Translations under genes and position numbers: made by a program
Shown: positions 1 to 7,153 of the stretch, one piece after another
Numbering within the stretch: position 1 is the stretch's first letter
How the letters are laid out: every line of letters begins with the position of its first letter
The notes under the pieces: generated by a model
What the model saw: only the letters and a program-made list of their open reading frames with translations
What the model was told of the DNA's origin: nothing
The model's database searches: none
NCBI RefSeq assembly: GCF_002263515.1
Contig: NZ_CP022752.1
Coordinates: forward strand, 2,790,001-2,854,000
Source: Actinopolyspora erythraea
GTDB lineage: Bacteria > Actinomycetota > Actinomycetes > Mycobacteriales > Pseudonocardiaceae
Direction: 5' to 3'
DNA: 64,000 nt

Positions 1-654
1 AACAACGGTCAAAACAGCGGCCAAGGCGCTGTGTCGTCCGCTGCGACTCGTCTGTCGGACCTCGCGGTTTCCGCTGGGTGCCGCGCTCGCGCTGACTCGT
101 CGCTGCCCCGAGCCTCGGAGGTTTTCCGTCGAAGTCGCACCGCACCGGCTCCCCGGGGGTCCAGAGACCTCCCAGACATCGGGGTTGTTGCCGGCCTCGG
201 ACCGCGACCCCGACAACCTCCCCCAGCCCCGGAACCAGGCCGCCGTCCGTCTTTGCTCGTGAGCCGGAGGCGATGCCGGGGCTCGGGAACCGCGTGGACC
301 CGTAAGGCTGCGAGCCCCCTCGATCTCGGGTAAGGCGTGAAACGGACACAGTTCTCCCGGGGTCGAGGGGGAGGTGAAGGTCTCGGTCTACCGGAGTTGT
401 GACTTCGGAGCTTCACCCCGCGAGCCGGATTGAGGGCTCGCCGAGCCGGGGGTTACGCACAGTGCCGGGATGATGGCCGGGCTACACGAGCATGAGCGCC
501 AGGGCTTACCAAGGACACGGCCGGGTTCGCCTAGATCGTGCGTTGCCTGACGCGCGAGCTACACGCCCTCTGACGGCGGCCCGCACGGCTGTGAACCGTG
601 GCCAGGACTTACAGCCCTACCCACGCGCTGCCTGGGGTGCGCGTGGAGGGAAGC
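1..654. other. Gene-poor left edge of accessory region
   Basis: I see no convincing gene here. The open frames present have no family resemblance, no good ribosome-binding site and look like high-GC artefacts. Its one clear content is a block (about 50-326) that recurs imperfectly near 3407-3612, described separately. Confidence 0.5.
283..326 (+). repeat. Flanking direct repeat, copy A
   Basis: A 44-nt sequence beginning TCGGGAACCGCGTGGA is repeated with two mismatches at 3569-3612 in the same orientation. Weaker similarity extends about 200 nt to the left of both copies. The pair brackets the XRE/DUF397 regulatory cassette and its small downstream genes. No tRNA or integrase adjoins it, so calling it an attachment site would be a guess. 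Confidence 0.75.
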
Positions 655-750
655 GTATTCCGTGCTACGCTCAGCACTGCTATTTTGTCTTCTTGGCGGA
701 ATCAAGATAGCACGAGTCCCCTGGTCACGATCAGGGGACTCTTCTTTGTT
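655..750 (+). ncRNA. Possible small RNA ending in strong terminator
   Basis: Two hairpins lie in series on the plus strand. The first pairs CTATTTTG (680-687) with CAAGATAG (703-710), including one G-U pair. The second is a perfect 10-bp stem, GAGTCCCCTG with CAGGGGACTC (714-741), followed by TTCTTTGTT, a typical Rho-independent terminator. No plus-strand gene precedes it, so it may end a small RNA or be a leftover of a lost gene. The 5' end is unknown. Confidence 0.35.
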
Positions 751-776
751 CGTGACCGATCGTGCACGCGATAGAA

Positions 777-803
777 GCACCCCCGGAACGGATCCGAGGG
801 TGC
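777..803 (-). terminator. Hairpin terminator after first DUF397 gene
   Basis: GCACCC plus CGGA pairs with TCCG plus GGGTGC around a short loop, directly downstream of the stop codon of the minus-strand DUF397 gene. The same hairpin occurs at 1323-1349 after the second DUF397 gene, as part of a larger duplication. Confidence 0.6.
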
Positions 804-822
804 GAAACAGTTCAGCTGTCGA

Positions 823-1017
823 TCAGTCGAACCGGCTGGTCTTCACGGCGTCGAGGAAGGCCGACCACTGCGAGCCGGTAGCGGTGAAGAAACCAGCCTC
901 GCGGTCCTTGCTGTCGCGAACGCCTACGTTGTCTGAAGTCACCGCGACCTCAACGCAGTTGTCCGCGCCCTGCGAGCGGCTGGACTTCCGCCAGGTCACG
1001 CCGGTCAGATCAGCCAT
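823..1017 (-). CDS. DUF397 domain protein
   Basis: A 64-residue protein made almost entirely of a DUF397 domain. It opens with the typical WRKSSRS segment, has a central CVEVA, then VGVRDSKDREAG and a WSAFLDAVK C-terminus. DUF397 proteins are small actinobacterial partners encoded beside XRE-type regulators; in Streptomyces the BldB/WhiJ-related pairs affect development, but the exact activity is not known. The start follows GGAGTAGGT. The C-terminal 30 residues are nearly identical to those of the second DUF397 gene at 1369-1548, so the two are recent duplicates. The regulator that should precede it is decayed (see 1222-1310). Confidence 0.85.
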   Translation of the reverse strand: MADLTGVTWRKSSRSQGADNCVEVAVTSDNVGVRDSKDREAGFFTATGSQWSAFLDAVKTSRFD

Positions 1018-1023
1018 GTTTAC

Positions 1024-1221
1024 CTACTCCGTGGTCTGGTGTCGCAGCTCCTTGATTCGACGGTCAAGCATCGTCGCGGTCTCGCGCTCGGACGCCGCCG
1101 CCGCGCGCAGCCTATCGAATCGACCGCTTGTCGGCGACAGTTTCCATCCGCTGCCGAGCACGACGTACTCGCCGGTCGTGAACGGGATTACCCGCGGAAC
1201 GACGTTGTAGCGCTTGGTCAT
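1024..1221 (-). CDS. Hypothetical 65-residue protein
   Basis: A small protein (MTKRYNVVPR...) just upstream of the first DUF397 gene on the same strand, ending 6 nt before its start. It is rich in basic residues and has a helical, heptad-like C-terminal half (RLRAAAASERETATMLDRR). I recognise no family. It may be a real small gene, or the recombined tail of the decayed XRE regulator lying immediately upstream. Confidence 0.4.
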   Translation of the reverse strand: MTKRYNVVPRVIPFTTGEYVVLGSGWKLSPTSGRFDRLRAAAASERETATMLDRRIKELRHQTTE

Positions 1222-1310
1222 CTCGCGCGGGTGTTGAAGCTGATCACGAACACCTGGTGGTCGCCGATCTGTCGATGTAGCGCGGCTTCGCTGTTCGCTA
1301 CCGACTGTGC
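1222..1310 (-). pseudogene. Remnant of a second XRE/DUF5753 regulator
   Basis: Read on the minus strand, this stretch encodes NSEAALHRQIGDHQVF and, after a frame change, QLQHP. The intact regulator at 1575-2414 reads SEAALRRSIGGEEVM...EQLQHIV at the matching place. It is therefore a frameshifted scrap of a duplicated regulator whose DUF397 partner (823-1017) survives intact. Confidence 0.6.
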
Positions 1311-1322
1311 ACGCGATAAAAA

Positions 1323-1349
1323 GCACCCCCGGAACGGATCCGAGGGTGC
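1323..1349 (-). terminator. Hairpin terminator after second DUF397 gene
   Basis: Same stem-loop as at 777-803 (GCACCC/GGGTGC outer stem, CGGA/TCCG inner stem), placed just past the stop codon of the DUF397 gene at 1369-1548. Confidence 0.6.
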
Positions 1350-1368
1350 GATGCTCTCCGGCTGTCGA

Positions 1369-1548
1369 TCAATCGAACCGGCTGGTCTTCACAGCGTCGA
1401 GGAAGGCCGACCACTGCGAGCCGGTAGCGGTAAAGTAACCCGCCTCGCGGTCCTTGCTGTCACGTACGGCAGCATGTTCATTCACACGGCCAACCTCGAC
1501 ACACTGACCGCCTTGCCCGGAGTACGAGCTCGTGCGCCACGTGCTCAT
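1369..1548 (-). CDS. DUF397 domain protein
   Basis: A 59-residue DUF397 protein (WRTSSYSG, CVEVG, AVRDSKDREAG, WSAFLDAVK). I chose the ATG at 1548 because AGGAGGGAA sits 6 nt before it; an upstream in-frame ATG at 1578 overlaps the regulator stop but lacks this site. It lies directly after, and slightly separate from, the XRE regulator at 1575-2414, the usual arrangement in which both form one transcription unit. It nearly matches the first DUF397 protein over its C-terminal half. Confidence 0.85.
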   Translation of the reverse strand: MSTWRTSSYSGQGGQCVEVGRVNEHAAVRDSKDREAGYFTATGSQWSAFLDAVKTSRFD

Positions 1549-1574
1549 GGTGCGTTCCCTCCTGTCGCATCCGC

Positions 1575-2414
1575 TCATGCGGGGATCATCGTACGCACCA
1601 ACTTCACGGACTCCCGCTGCGACAGCGTTGCCGAACGGACCTCGTCGAAGATGTGTCGCAGCGTGGTTACTTCGTTACTATCCTCGATAATGTGCCCGCC
1701 GAGCGGGCCTTCGATGTATCCAATGTCCGGGTCGGTTTCCTCGAACGAGAGTACAGTGAACCCGCCGCCGCTGAGTCCAGCGTGGACACCGCTCGCGGCT
1801 GAGATCACCTGGAACATCACGTTGGGTAGCTCGGCGAGCTTCACGATGTGTTGAAGCTGCTCGGCCATGACCTCTTCCCCACCGATACTCCGCCGTAGCG
1901 CCGCTTCGCTGACCACAGCTCGGAGTTCGAGGGGTGAGGATTCGTACAGGCGACGTTGACGCTGCATCCGTGCCGATACCCACTGTTCGACCCTGTCGGG
2001 TTGCGGCATGTGCCCGCCGTAGAGATGAATCTCCCGCGCGTACGCCTCAGTCTGGAGCAAGCCGGGAATGATCTCCTGCTCGAAGTTGCGTACCAACGTC
2101 GCGTCGTTCTCCAGACCGATATACGGCTTGAACCACGTGGGCAGCTTGTACGTGGACCACCAACCCCGCTTGGAACTTTCCCGCCGCGCGGTCTCCAGAG
2201 TCTCCCGGACATCAGCGGAGGCCTCGTAGAGCTCGCAGAGCGCGTGAAGCTCCATCTTGCGCATCGTGGACAGTCCACGCTCCCAGTTGCGAAGCGTCTG
2301 CTCGCTCACACCGACATGGCCCGCCACGTGTGCCACGGACAGTTCCGAGCTTTCTCGCATCTCTGCCAGGTGTGCGCCGAGTCGCCTACGCCGTGCGGTT
2401 GGTCCCAGTCCCAT
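1575..2414 (-). CDS. XRE-family regulator with DUF5753 domain
   Basis: A 279-residue DNA-binding regulator. Residues 9-60 form an XRE helix-turn-helix (LGAHLAEMRESSELSVAHVA, then VSEQTLRNWERG). The rest is the DUF5753 ligand or partner domain, recognisable from the PGLLQTEAYAR segment near residue 130 and SEAALRRSIGG. Such proteins work with DUF397 partners in actinomycete developmental or antibiotic control; targets here are unknown. No Shine-Dalgarno precedes the ATG, but TACAGT lies 8 nt upstream, so the mRNA may be nearly leaderless. It is divergent from the small genes at 2612-3299 and could control them. Confidence 0.88.
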   Translation of the reverse strand: MGLGPTARRRRLGAHLAEMRESSELSVAHVAGHVGVSEQTLRNWERGLSTMRKMELHALCELYEASADVRETLETARRESSKRGWWSTYKLPTWFKPYIGLENDATLVRNFEQEIIPGLLQTEAYAREIHLYGGHMPQPDRVEQWVSARMQRQRRLYESSPLELRAVVSEAALRRSIGGEEVMAEQLQHIVKLAELPNVMFQVISAASGVHAGLSGGGFTVLSFEETDPDIGYIEGPLGGHIIEDSNEVTTLRHIFDEVRSATLSQRESVKLVRTMIPA

Positions 2415-2482
2415 AGATCAGCACTGTAGCGGTACAGCCCAGACGAACACCAACCAAACGGATTACCCTGACGATCGAGCTT

Positions 2483-2514
2483 ACTAGTTGAGCCAAACTT
2501 TTATGTTCGCTAGT
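2483..2514. promoter_or_regulatory. Divergent promoter region with ACTAG/CTAGT dyad
   Basis: Between the XRE regulator and the divergent small genes the local sequence turns AT-rich and carries ACTAG at 2483-2487 and CTAGT at 2510-2514, an inverted pair spaced 22 nt. Its position is right for an operator of the neighbouring regulator. No binding evidence is available. Confidence 0.35.
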
Positions 2515-2611
2515 GTGACTGATCGTGAGCACAGCGCAATCACCACGGCCGATCAGCGCCGTGTGGGCAGGCCGCGATCTGGGGCGGGCTGCCGTGGAAC
2601 GGGGGAGCTCT

Positions 2612-2860
2612 GTGGAGATCGGTGAGGAGATGGAGCGCATCGCGGTGTACTGGTTCACCCCGGAAGGAGATCGCTACCAGCACGCGACGTTGCGCGAGCC
2701 ACCGGCCGAAGGCGGGCCGGTCCTGACCTTGGGGCGACATGCCTACGCCGAAGCTCCCCCGGTCGAAGACCGGCGCATGAACCATATTCGACCGTTCTGC
2801 GAGGACTGCTTCAACGAATACCTGCGGCTGGACCGTGGACAACCGAGCTGGAAGGACTAA
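2612..2860 (+). CDS. Hypothetical protein, first of three small genes
   Basis: An 82-residue protein of unknown function (MERIAVYWFTPEGDRYQH region, then CEDCFNEYLRL near the C-terminus with a CxxC pair). I chose GTG 2612 because GGGGGAG lies 4 nt before it; ATG 2630 in the same frame is an alternative. It starts a compact operon: the next gene begins 2 nt after its stop. Placement divergent from an XRE/DUF397 pair is common for such small accessory proteins in actinomycetes. Confidence 0.55.
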   Translation: MEIGEEMERIAVYWFTPEGDRYQHATLREPPAEGGPVLTLGRHAYAEAPPVEDRRMNHIRPFCEDCFNEYLRLDRGQPSWKD

Positions 2861-2862
2861 CC

Positions 2863-3159
2863 GTGGACACCGTCGAACGACAGCACTACTGGCTACCCGT
2901 GCCGAGCCGGACCGGATTTCAGTGGCACCGGCACGCCTTCCGGGGCAAGCACTGGGACGGCCGACCGGCCGACACCTCGGTGTGCGGCAAGCCGTGCGCG
3001 ATGGCCAAACCCAGCGAACTGGACTGGTTCCAGGCCCCCACCTGCCCGGACTGCACCGAACTCCTGATCACCGAACAGTCAGGCACCGGCAGTGCCGAGC
3101 AGCCGGACACCGCGAGCACGGAACAGCCGGACACCGGCAGCCCCGAGGGGGAACGATGA
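2863..3159 (+). CDS. Small zinc-finger-like protein
   Basis: A 98-residue protein starting at GTG. Four cysteines in two pairs (VCGKPC and TCPDC) with histidines in the N-terminal half suggest a metal-binding finger. The last 30 residues are low-complexity repeats of T-E-Q-P/S-D-T-G type. It begins 2 nt after the preceding gene and overlaps the next by ATGA, so the three are probably co-translated. I do not recognise a characterised family. Confidence 0.6.
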   Translation: MDTVERQHYWLPVPSRTGFQWHRHAFRGKHWDGRPADTSVCGKPCAMAKPSELDWFQAPTCPDCTELLITEQSGTGSAEQPDTASTEQPDTGSPEGER

Positions 3160-3299
3160 CCGGACGATACCGCGAGCCGGACCGCGTACGCGGCTACGTC
3201 CCCGCCTTCTCCGGCGACCTGTACGAACCACCGAAGAGACGAACCACGGTGCCGTACTCGATGCTCGTACGAGTACTCGACGGGCTCCGAAGGCTCTGA
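3156..3299 (+). CDS. Hypothetical 47-residue protein
   Basis: A short basic protein (MTGRYREPDRVRGYVPAFSG...) whose start overlaps the preceding stop as ATGA, after a good GAGGGGGAA site. The coupling to its neighbour is the main argument that it is real. Function unknown. Confidence 0.5.
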   Translation: MTGRYREPDRVRGYVPAFSGDLYEPPKRRTTVPYSMLVRVLDGLRRL

Positions 3300-3632
3300 G
3301 AACGCCCGCAGGGGAAACGAACACCGACAAGCGAGTGTCCTCGTCACCCCCGCATACGACGGTCGAACCAGCGGGTAAGGCACCGTATTGCCCGCTGTGG
3401 ACCATCTGTTGGCCATCGCGGTTTTCCGCTGGTTCTTCGGTCGTGCCGACTCGGTGTTGCTCTCGGATCGCAGCCCACTGCAGCCTTACACAGCCCCGGA
3501 ATCAGGCCGCCGTTCGTCTTTCGCAAGAGGTCGAGAATTTCCGGGATCGCTCGTGGGGTTTCGAGGGTTCGGGAACCGCGTGGATCCGTAAGGCTGCGAG
3601 CTCCCTCGATCTGAGGACGGGGCTGGTGCCGA
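3300..3632. other. Intergenic stretch holding repeat copy B
   Basis: I see no gene. The right half matches the block found near 50-326, including the 42/44 identical segment at 3569-3612. Confidence 0.55.
3569..3612 (+). repeat. Flanking direct repeat, copy B
   Basis: Matches 283-326 at 42 of 44 positions in direct orientation. It lies at the right edge of the XRE/DUF397 cassette. Confidence 0.75.
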
Positions 3633-4481
3633 CTATCGACGCTGGCCCAGCAGGGTCTCGGCCCGGTGCCGGGCAGCATCGGTGAACACCGGGTCAGTGT
3701 CGTTGTCCAGAACCCCGGCACAGGCATACAACCACGACACTCGCCCCGAGCGCGTGGACAGATCACCGGCGCGCTCGGCGGCGATACGCTCGGCCAGCTC
3801 CGGCACCGCCAACGACGCCATCCACAGGCACGCCGCGTCGAAACCGCGCGGACCCGCACCCCAGTCCTCCTAGTCCAGCAGCCAGCGCTCCGGCGCGGTG
3901 AGGTTCTGCCACGCGAAGTCACCGTGGACCGCCGTCCACTCGTCGATCGTGGTGTCGAGGTCACCGAACACCCGCGTGATCAGGTTCGTGATGCGCTGCT
4001 GGGTCAGAAACGCGGTGTGCCGGGTCGCGGGATGCGCCGGACGGTACGTGGCCAGGGCGTCCAACGAGGCGTTGAACGTCTCCCACCAGGACTCGGGCAG
4101 TTCCGAGGCATGTCGCAGCACGCCTGCGGCCGGGACCGGCGCCGCGGTGACCAGCTCCGTCTCATCGGCGCGCCACATCAGCCCCGCATCCCGATCAAGC
4201 CAGGACACTCCCTGGTGCCAGGCGGGTTTGGCCACACCCCGCAGCACTTCGGCGGCTTGAACCCCGTTCCATCCCCGCGTGCCCAGCAGCTCCTGCGGTT
4301 GAACCTCGAGACGCACCCACGTGTTCCGGTCACTGCGGGCACCGACGGAGCGCCGCTTGACCACGGCCGATTCCCGGTCCACGACCACGCCCAAGCAGCG
4401 CTCGACCCGCTCGATCGCGTGCGCGTGCGGCTGATGACGCAGATCCACCGTCACTGCCGGACCCGCCACAGAGGTGTTCAT
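3633..4481 (-). pseudogene. Phosphotransferase (APH-like), one in-frame stop
   Basis: The reading frame encodes a small-molecule kinase of the aminoglycoside phosphotransferase fold. The catalytic-loop motif VHGDFAWQNL is present, followed by WLLD, then TAG, then EDWGAGPRGFDAACLW. In the family this point reads LLDWEDWG, so a TGG tryptophan codon at 3870-3872 has become TAG. Frame and sequence are otherwise intact on both sides (about 203 residues before, 78 after). The start ATG at 4481 gives the usual N-terminus. A sequencing error or stop readthrough cannot be excluded. The substrate is unknown; resistance is not implied. Confidence 0.8.
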
Positions 4482-4587
4482 CCCCGCACTGTAGCCGCCG
4501 ACCCCGCCAAACGTCGGATGCCTCGGGGAGGTCGGAACAGCCGGAGGTGTCGGGGACCAGCATCTCCGACAGTGTGCCGCGTCGCGG

Positions 4588-4830
4588 TCATACAAGACGT
4601 CGAGTACGTGCGGCGAATCGCGTAGGGCCGGCCACGCCCCCAGCCCACCGGCCTACTCGCCTGAGCATGTTCCGCCGGGTCGCCCCGCGATGCCGGTTGA
4701 AGTACTTCGGATCGTGCCCGGCGTGAATGGTGTTCGTAGGCGCGACGAAGCGCAGCCCGTTCACACTGGCCACGTGCCCGCCGCGATGCTTCCAGTCGGC
4801 GGTGCACGCGACTCATCGGGCGTCGATCGG
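4588..4830 (-). pseudogene. Fragment of a Tn3-family transposase
   Basis: On the minus strand, ADWKHRGGHVASVNGLRFVA and then NTIHAGHDPKYFNRHRGAT match the conserved catalytic-domain stretch of Tn3-family TnpA (typically 'ADGxRFVVPVxTINAGPxPKYFGRGRG'). Only about 60 residues remain, and the frame ends shortly after. No terminal inverted repeats or resolvase were seen, so this is a transposition relic, evidence that the area took mobile DNA. Confidence 0.65.
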
Positions 4831-4967
4831 ATCGTCACCAGCGGTCGGTTCCGACATGGTGTCGACAACGGCGTAGTCGAGCTTGATGACGGCCTCGCCG
4901 AGTGCTGTCTCGCCGCGTTCGACGAAATCTGGACCCACCGTCACGAACTGAAAGAAGGTATCCTCGC

Positions 4968-5456
4968 ATGAACACACCGGACTTGGACGACCTCACCCGC
5001 GCCGACGCCGCCGACGGCATCGACCAACACGTCGTCGGCGCCCTCATCGACCACGGCGGCACGCTCCTCCTGCTCAAACGCCCCGCCGACGACTTCCGCG
5101 GCGGCACCTGGGAACTGCCCTCCGGCAAAGTCGAACCCACTGATACCGACCTGTACGCCGCGCTTCACCGCGAAGTCACCGAAGAAACCGGCCTGACCAT
5201 CTCGACCATCACCGGCTACCTGGGCGCGTTCGACTACACCTCCAGCTCCGGCAAGCACACCCGCCAACACACCTGGACCGTCACCGTGGCCAACCCCGCC
5301 GAGGTACACCTCAGCGAACACGACGAGTCCGCCTGGGTGGCCACCACCGAGCAGCATCCAGTCAGCGCCGAAGTACAACGACTCATCGACGCCCACCTCG
5401 CCAGCCCCGCACACCGCCTACACACACTGAACAACCCCGCAAGCACCTACAACTAG
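4968..5456 (+). CDS. Nudix hydrolase
   Basis: A 162-residue Nudix protein that would hydrolyse a nucleoside diphosphate linked to another moiety; substrate unknown. Residues 21-35 (QHVVGALIDHGGTLL) form the first strands, and the Nudix box spans about residues 50-73 with GKVEPTD...HREVTEETGL. The box is slightly irregular: Asp replaces the first Glu and the spacer to REVTEE is one residue longer than the canonical pattern. The ATG follows AAAGAAGG. It stands between the Tn3 scrap and a probable integrase scrap, so it is likely an acquired gene. Confidence 0.85.
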   Translation: MNTPDLDDLTRADAADGIDQHVVGALIDHGGTLLLLKRPADDFRGGTWELPSGKVEPTDTDLYAALHREVTEETGLTISTITGYLGAFDYTSSSGKHTRQHTWTVTVANPAEVHLSEHDESAWVATTEQHPVSAEVQRLIDAHLASPAHRLHTLNNPASTYN

Positions 5457-5579
5457 GGCTTGCTCCGCAGTTGGGTACGGTGCGCTGTTCGGGCACGTTC
5501 CTGGCGGATCCGTTGGAGGTTCCCACTACTGTGGTGGACCTTCTGGCAGGACAGCTGAAGATTGCTGAGCCACCGTGTG

Positions 5580-5705
5580 CGAAGTCCTCCGGACAGCGCC
5601 ACGATCACACTGGACCTCGGACACCTACACCATGCCGAGTGAGGCGTCGCAGCGCTACACCGAGGGCCAACGTCGGCAGGCCGGCCACGAGGGCGGGCCC
5701 CTGAC
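5580..5705 (+). pseudogene. Possible tyrosine-recombinase C-terminal remnant
   Basis: One frame reads DSATITL and the next frame continues TSDTYT, then MPSEASQRYTEGQ. Together this resembles the tyrosine-containing end of phage-type integrases ('LGHSSxTxTSDTYTxVMP'), interrupted by a frameshift. No upstream catalytic residues were identified, so the call rests on a short match. Confidence 0.4.
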
Positions 5706-5833
5706 CGAGGAGCGCCAGGACCTGGCCGAGTTGGCCGGCGGCCCGCGCGAGCGTATCGACCAGGCGGAGTAATACCCGTCCGCACATCGCCGACGAGTTG
5801 AACGATGCCGCTCTGGGCGGCAGAAACGAAAAC

Positions 5834-5880
5834 ACCCCTCCCCGACCGGGAAAACCCGGAAAGGAAGGGATCTTTTCTGC
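5834..5880. terminator. Terminator-like hairpin
   Basis: CCGGG-AAAA-CCCGG forms the inner stem, extended by partly pairing CCCTCC and GGAAGGG, followed by ATCTTTTCT on the plus strand and preceded by a T-rich complement on the minus strand. It could work in both directions. Confidence 0.5.
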
Positions 5881-6065
5881 TGTTCACAGAGTCAGAGATG
5901 ATGAGTGTCGCTTTGCGGGCAGCGTAGAACGATCCGGACTGTTCGGGTTCCGGCGCGGGTTCTCGTGAGTGCGGGCCGGCTATCCGGCCCCACTGTCCCT
6001 TTCGGCCCTTTCGGGGGTATCTTGGCCGCACCCGCCTCAGGCCAGTCTTGGGAGCACGAGGCCGA

Positions 6066-6479
6066 CTAGCACTGTTGGGACTGGATGCCGTGGTTCTGAC
6101 GGGGCAGGGACACCCGCAGGAGCAAGGTCGCGGTCACGATACCGATCACTCCGCTGAGCCCGGACCAGACATTCTGGTCAGCGAAGGTGAATATGCCGGT
6201 AGCGCCGAACGCGAACAGGACGATCAGCCCACCCAGCCCCGCCAGGCCAACACGCAGCGCATCACTCCTACCCGAGCGGATCGCGACCCACCCTGTCACG
6301 AGGATCGCCTGCACGCCGGTGAATACAGCGGCACACACGAACGCCGACACCCCGGCCCAGCCCAGCGCGATCACAGCGGCCAGGGCCACAACGACAGCGA
6401 GCCCCGTGGTGGCCAGGCGTGGCCCGCCGAAGAAGCCCTCGAACTTCGTAGCCACACTCCGGTGTTGCGTATCAGACAT
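6066..6479 (-). CDS. Four-TM membrane protein, possible immunity partner
   Basis: A 137-residue membrane protein with about four hydrophobic segments (LATTGLAVVVALAAVIALGW, AFVCAAVFTGVQAILVTGWV, VGLAGLGGLIVLFAFGATGI, SGLSGVIGIVTATLLLRVSL). No enzymatic motif is visible. It follows, on the same strand and about 90 nt downstream, a gene for a small secreted protein with a hydrophobic C-terminus. Its own 5' region is a near copy of sequence covering the end of that gene, so it may carry a separate promoter. By position and shape it could protect the cell from its neighbour, but that is inference. ATG 6479 is preferred over the in-frame ATG at 6503. Confidence 0.6.
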   Translation of the reverse strand: MSDTQHRSVATKFEGFFGGPRLATTGLAVVVALAAVIALGWAGVSAFVCAAVFTGVQAILVTGWVAIRSGRSDALRVGLAGLGGLIVLFAFGATGIFTFADQNVWSGLSGVIGIVTATLLLRVSLPRQNHGIQSQQC

Positions 6480-6535
6480 ATTTCCAGATGATACCATCAG
6501 CACAACTCACTGCACCAATAACGTCAAATCGACGT
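6447..6535. repeat. Tandem repeat, copy 1 of 2
   Basis: About 89 nt repeated exactly 100 nt downstream (6547-6635) at roughly 80-85 percent identity by eye (shared ACCACACTCCGGTGTTG, CACAACTCACTGCACCAATA). It covers the start and upstream region of the 4-TM gene. The edge sequence AACTTCGTAGCC appears a third time at 6642-6653. Confidence 0.75.
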
Positions 6536-6546
6536 AGCAGGGAGCT

Positions 6547-6635
6547 CGTAACCACACTCCGGTGTTGTGTATCATATGTATTTCCATATGATGCCACCGG
6601 CACAACTCACTGCACCAATAACGCCGAACCGACGG
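6547..6635. repeat. Tandem repeat, copy 2 of 2
   Basis: Partner of 6447-6535. This copy overlaps the stop codon and last codons of the secreted-protein gene at 6572-7153. Confidence 0.75.
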
Positions 6636-7153
6636 ACCAGAAACTTCGTAGCCTTCTGCCATGTGGCGAATTGTTCGACCATAGCACCCCAGGAACTGAG
6701 CGCGGCGACAGAAACGCCGAGGCACCCAGCGACGACCTTCTTGATCTCGTGCTTCACCCCCATAGGATGGACACCTGAGTCCTCAGCAGTTCCATCGGGC
6801 CCGTGCCGTGTCTGCGTTGTCCCATCGGAAAGATGGACGATTACAGAGCCATCCGTACGAAATTCCAGCTTCGTGGCATCTTCCGGAAGTGGGTCGTTAC
6901 CGGCCTCGACCAAGTGCTCGTTGAATTTATCGATTTTGTCCGGATCGAGCTCTTCGACGTACCGCGTGTCCCGTGGCTTTTCGGGGTTGTCCGCTGCGTA
7001 CGCCATCTCCTTCCTCGACGTGTCCGCAACACAAGTGTGTTCTTGCGTAGCGGGTCGGTCGGTCGCGGCCTGCGCCACCCCTCCGGATAAACCAATTGTC
7101 AAAGCCGCCGAAAGTGCCAGTGTCGTAGCACGTACTGCCGAACGTTTCACCAT
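6572..7153 (-). CDS. Small secreted protein with hydrophobic C-terminus
   Basis: A 193-residue protein. The ATG at 7153 gives a classical Sec signal peptide: MVKRSAVR, hydrophobic core TTLALSAALTIGLSG, and AQA-AT cleavage near residue 31. The mature middle part is charged and hydrophilic (KPRDTRYVEELDPDKIDKFN). The last 60 residues are hydrophobic and glycine/alanine-rich with two cysteines (VVAGCLGVSV, IGAVSCAGGIIW). That design resembles precursors of secreted membrane-active peptides, and a 4-TM gene follows downstream. I recognise no named family. The gene is less GC-rich than its surroundings, suggesting transfer. Confidence 0.6.
   Translation of the reverse strand: MVKRSAVRATTLALSAALTIGLSGGVAQAATDRPATQEHTCVADTSRKEMAYAADNPEKPRDTRYVEELDPDKIDKFNEHLVEAGNDPLPEDATKLEFRTDGSVIVHLSDGTTQTRHGPDGTAEDSGVHPMGVKHEIKKVVAGCLGVSVAALSSWGAMVEQFATWQKATKFLVRRFGVIGAVSCAGGIIWKYI

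Larger units (their letters stand above)
5457..6065. other. Gene-poor stretch with mobile-element debris
   Basis: I see no intact gene. It contains the probable integrase remnant at 5580-5705, a terminator-like hairpin at 5834-5880 and another short GC hairpin near 5978-5995 (GGGCCGG/CCGGCCC). Confidence 0.5.

Noticed and set aside
283..3612. Direct repeats as attL/attR of an integrative element
   Set aside because: No integrase gene inside and no tRNA at either end; kept only as a repeat and possible duplication scar.
5453..6031. 192-codon minus-strand frame between Nudix and 4-TM genes
   Set aside because: Arg/Pro/Ser-rich translation without domain features; it runs opposite to the integrase-like scrap and through a terminator hairpin.
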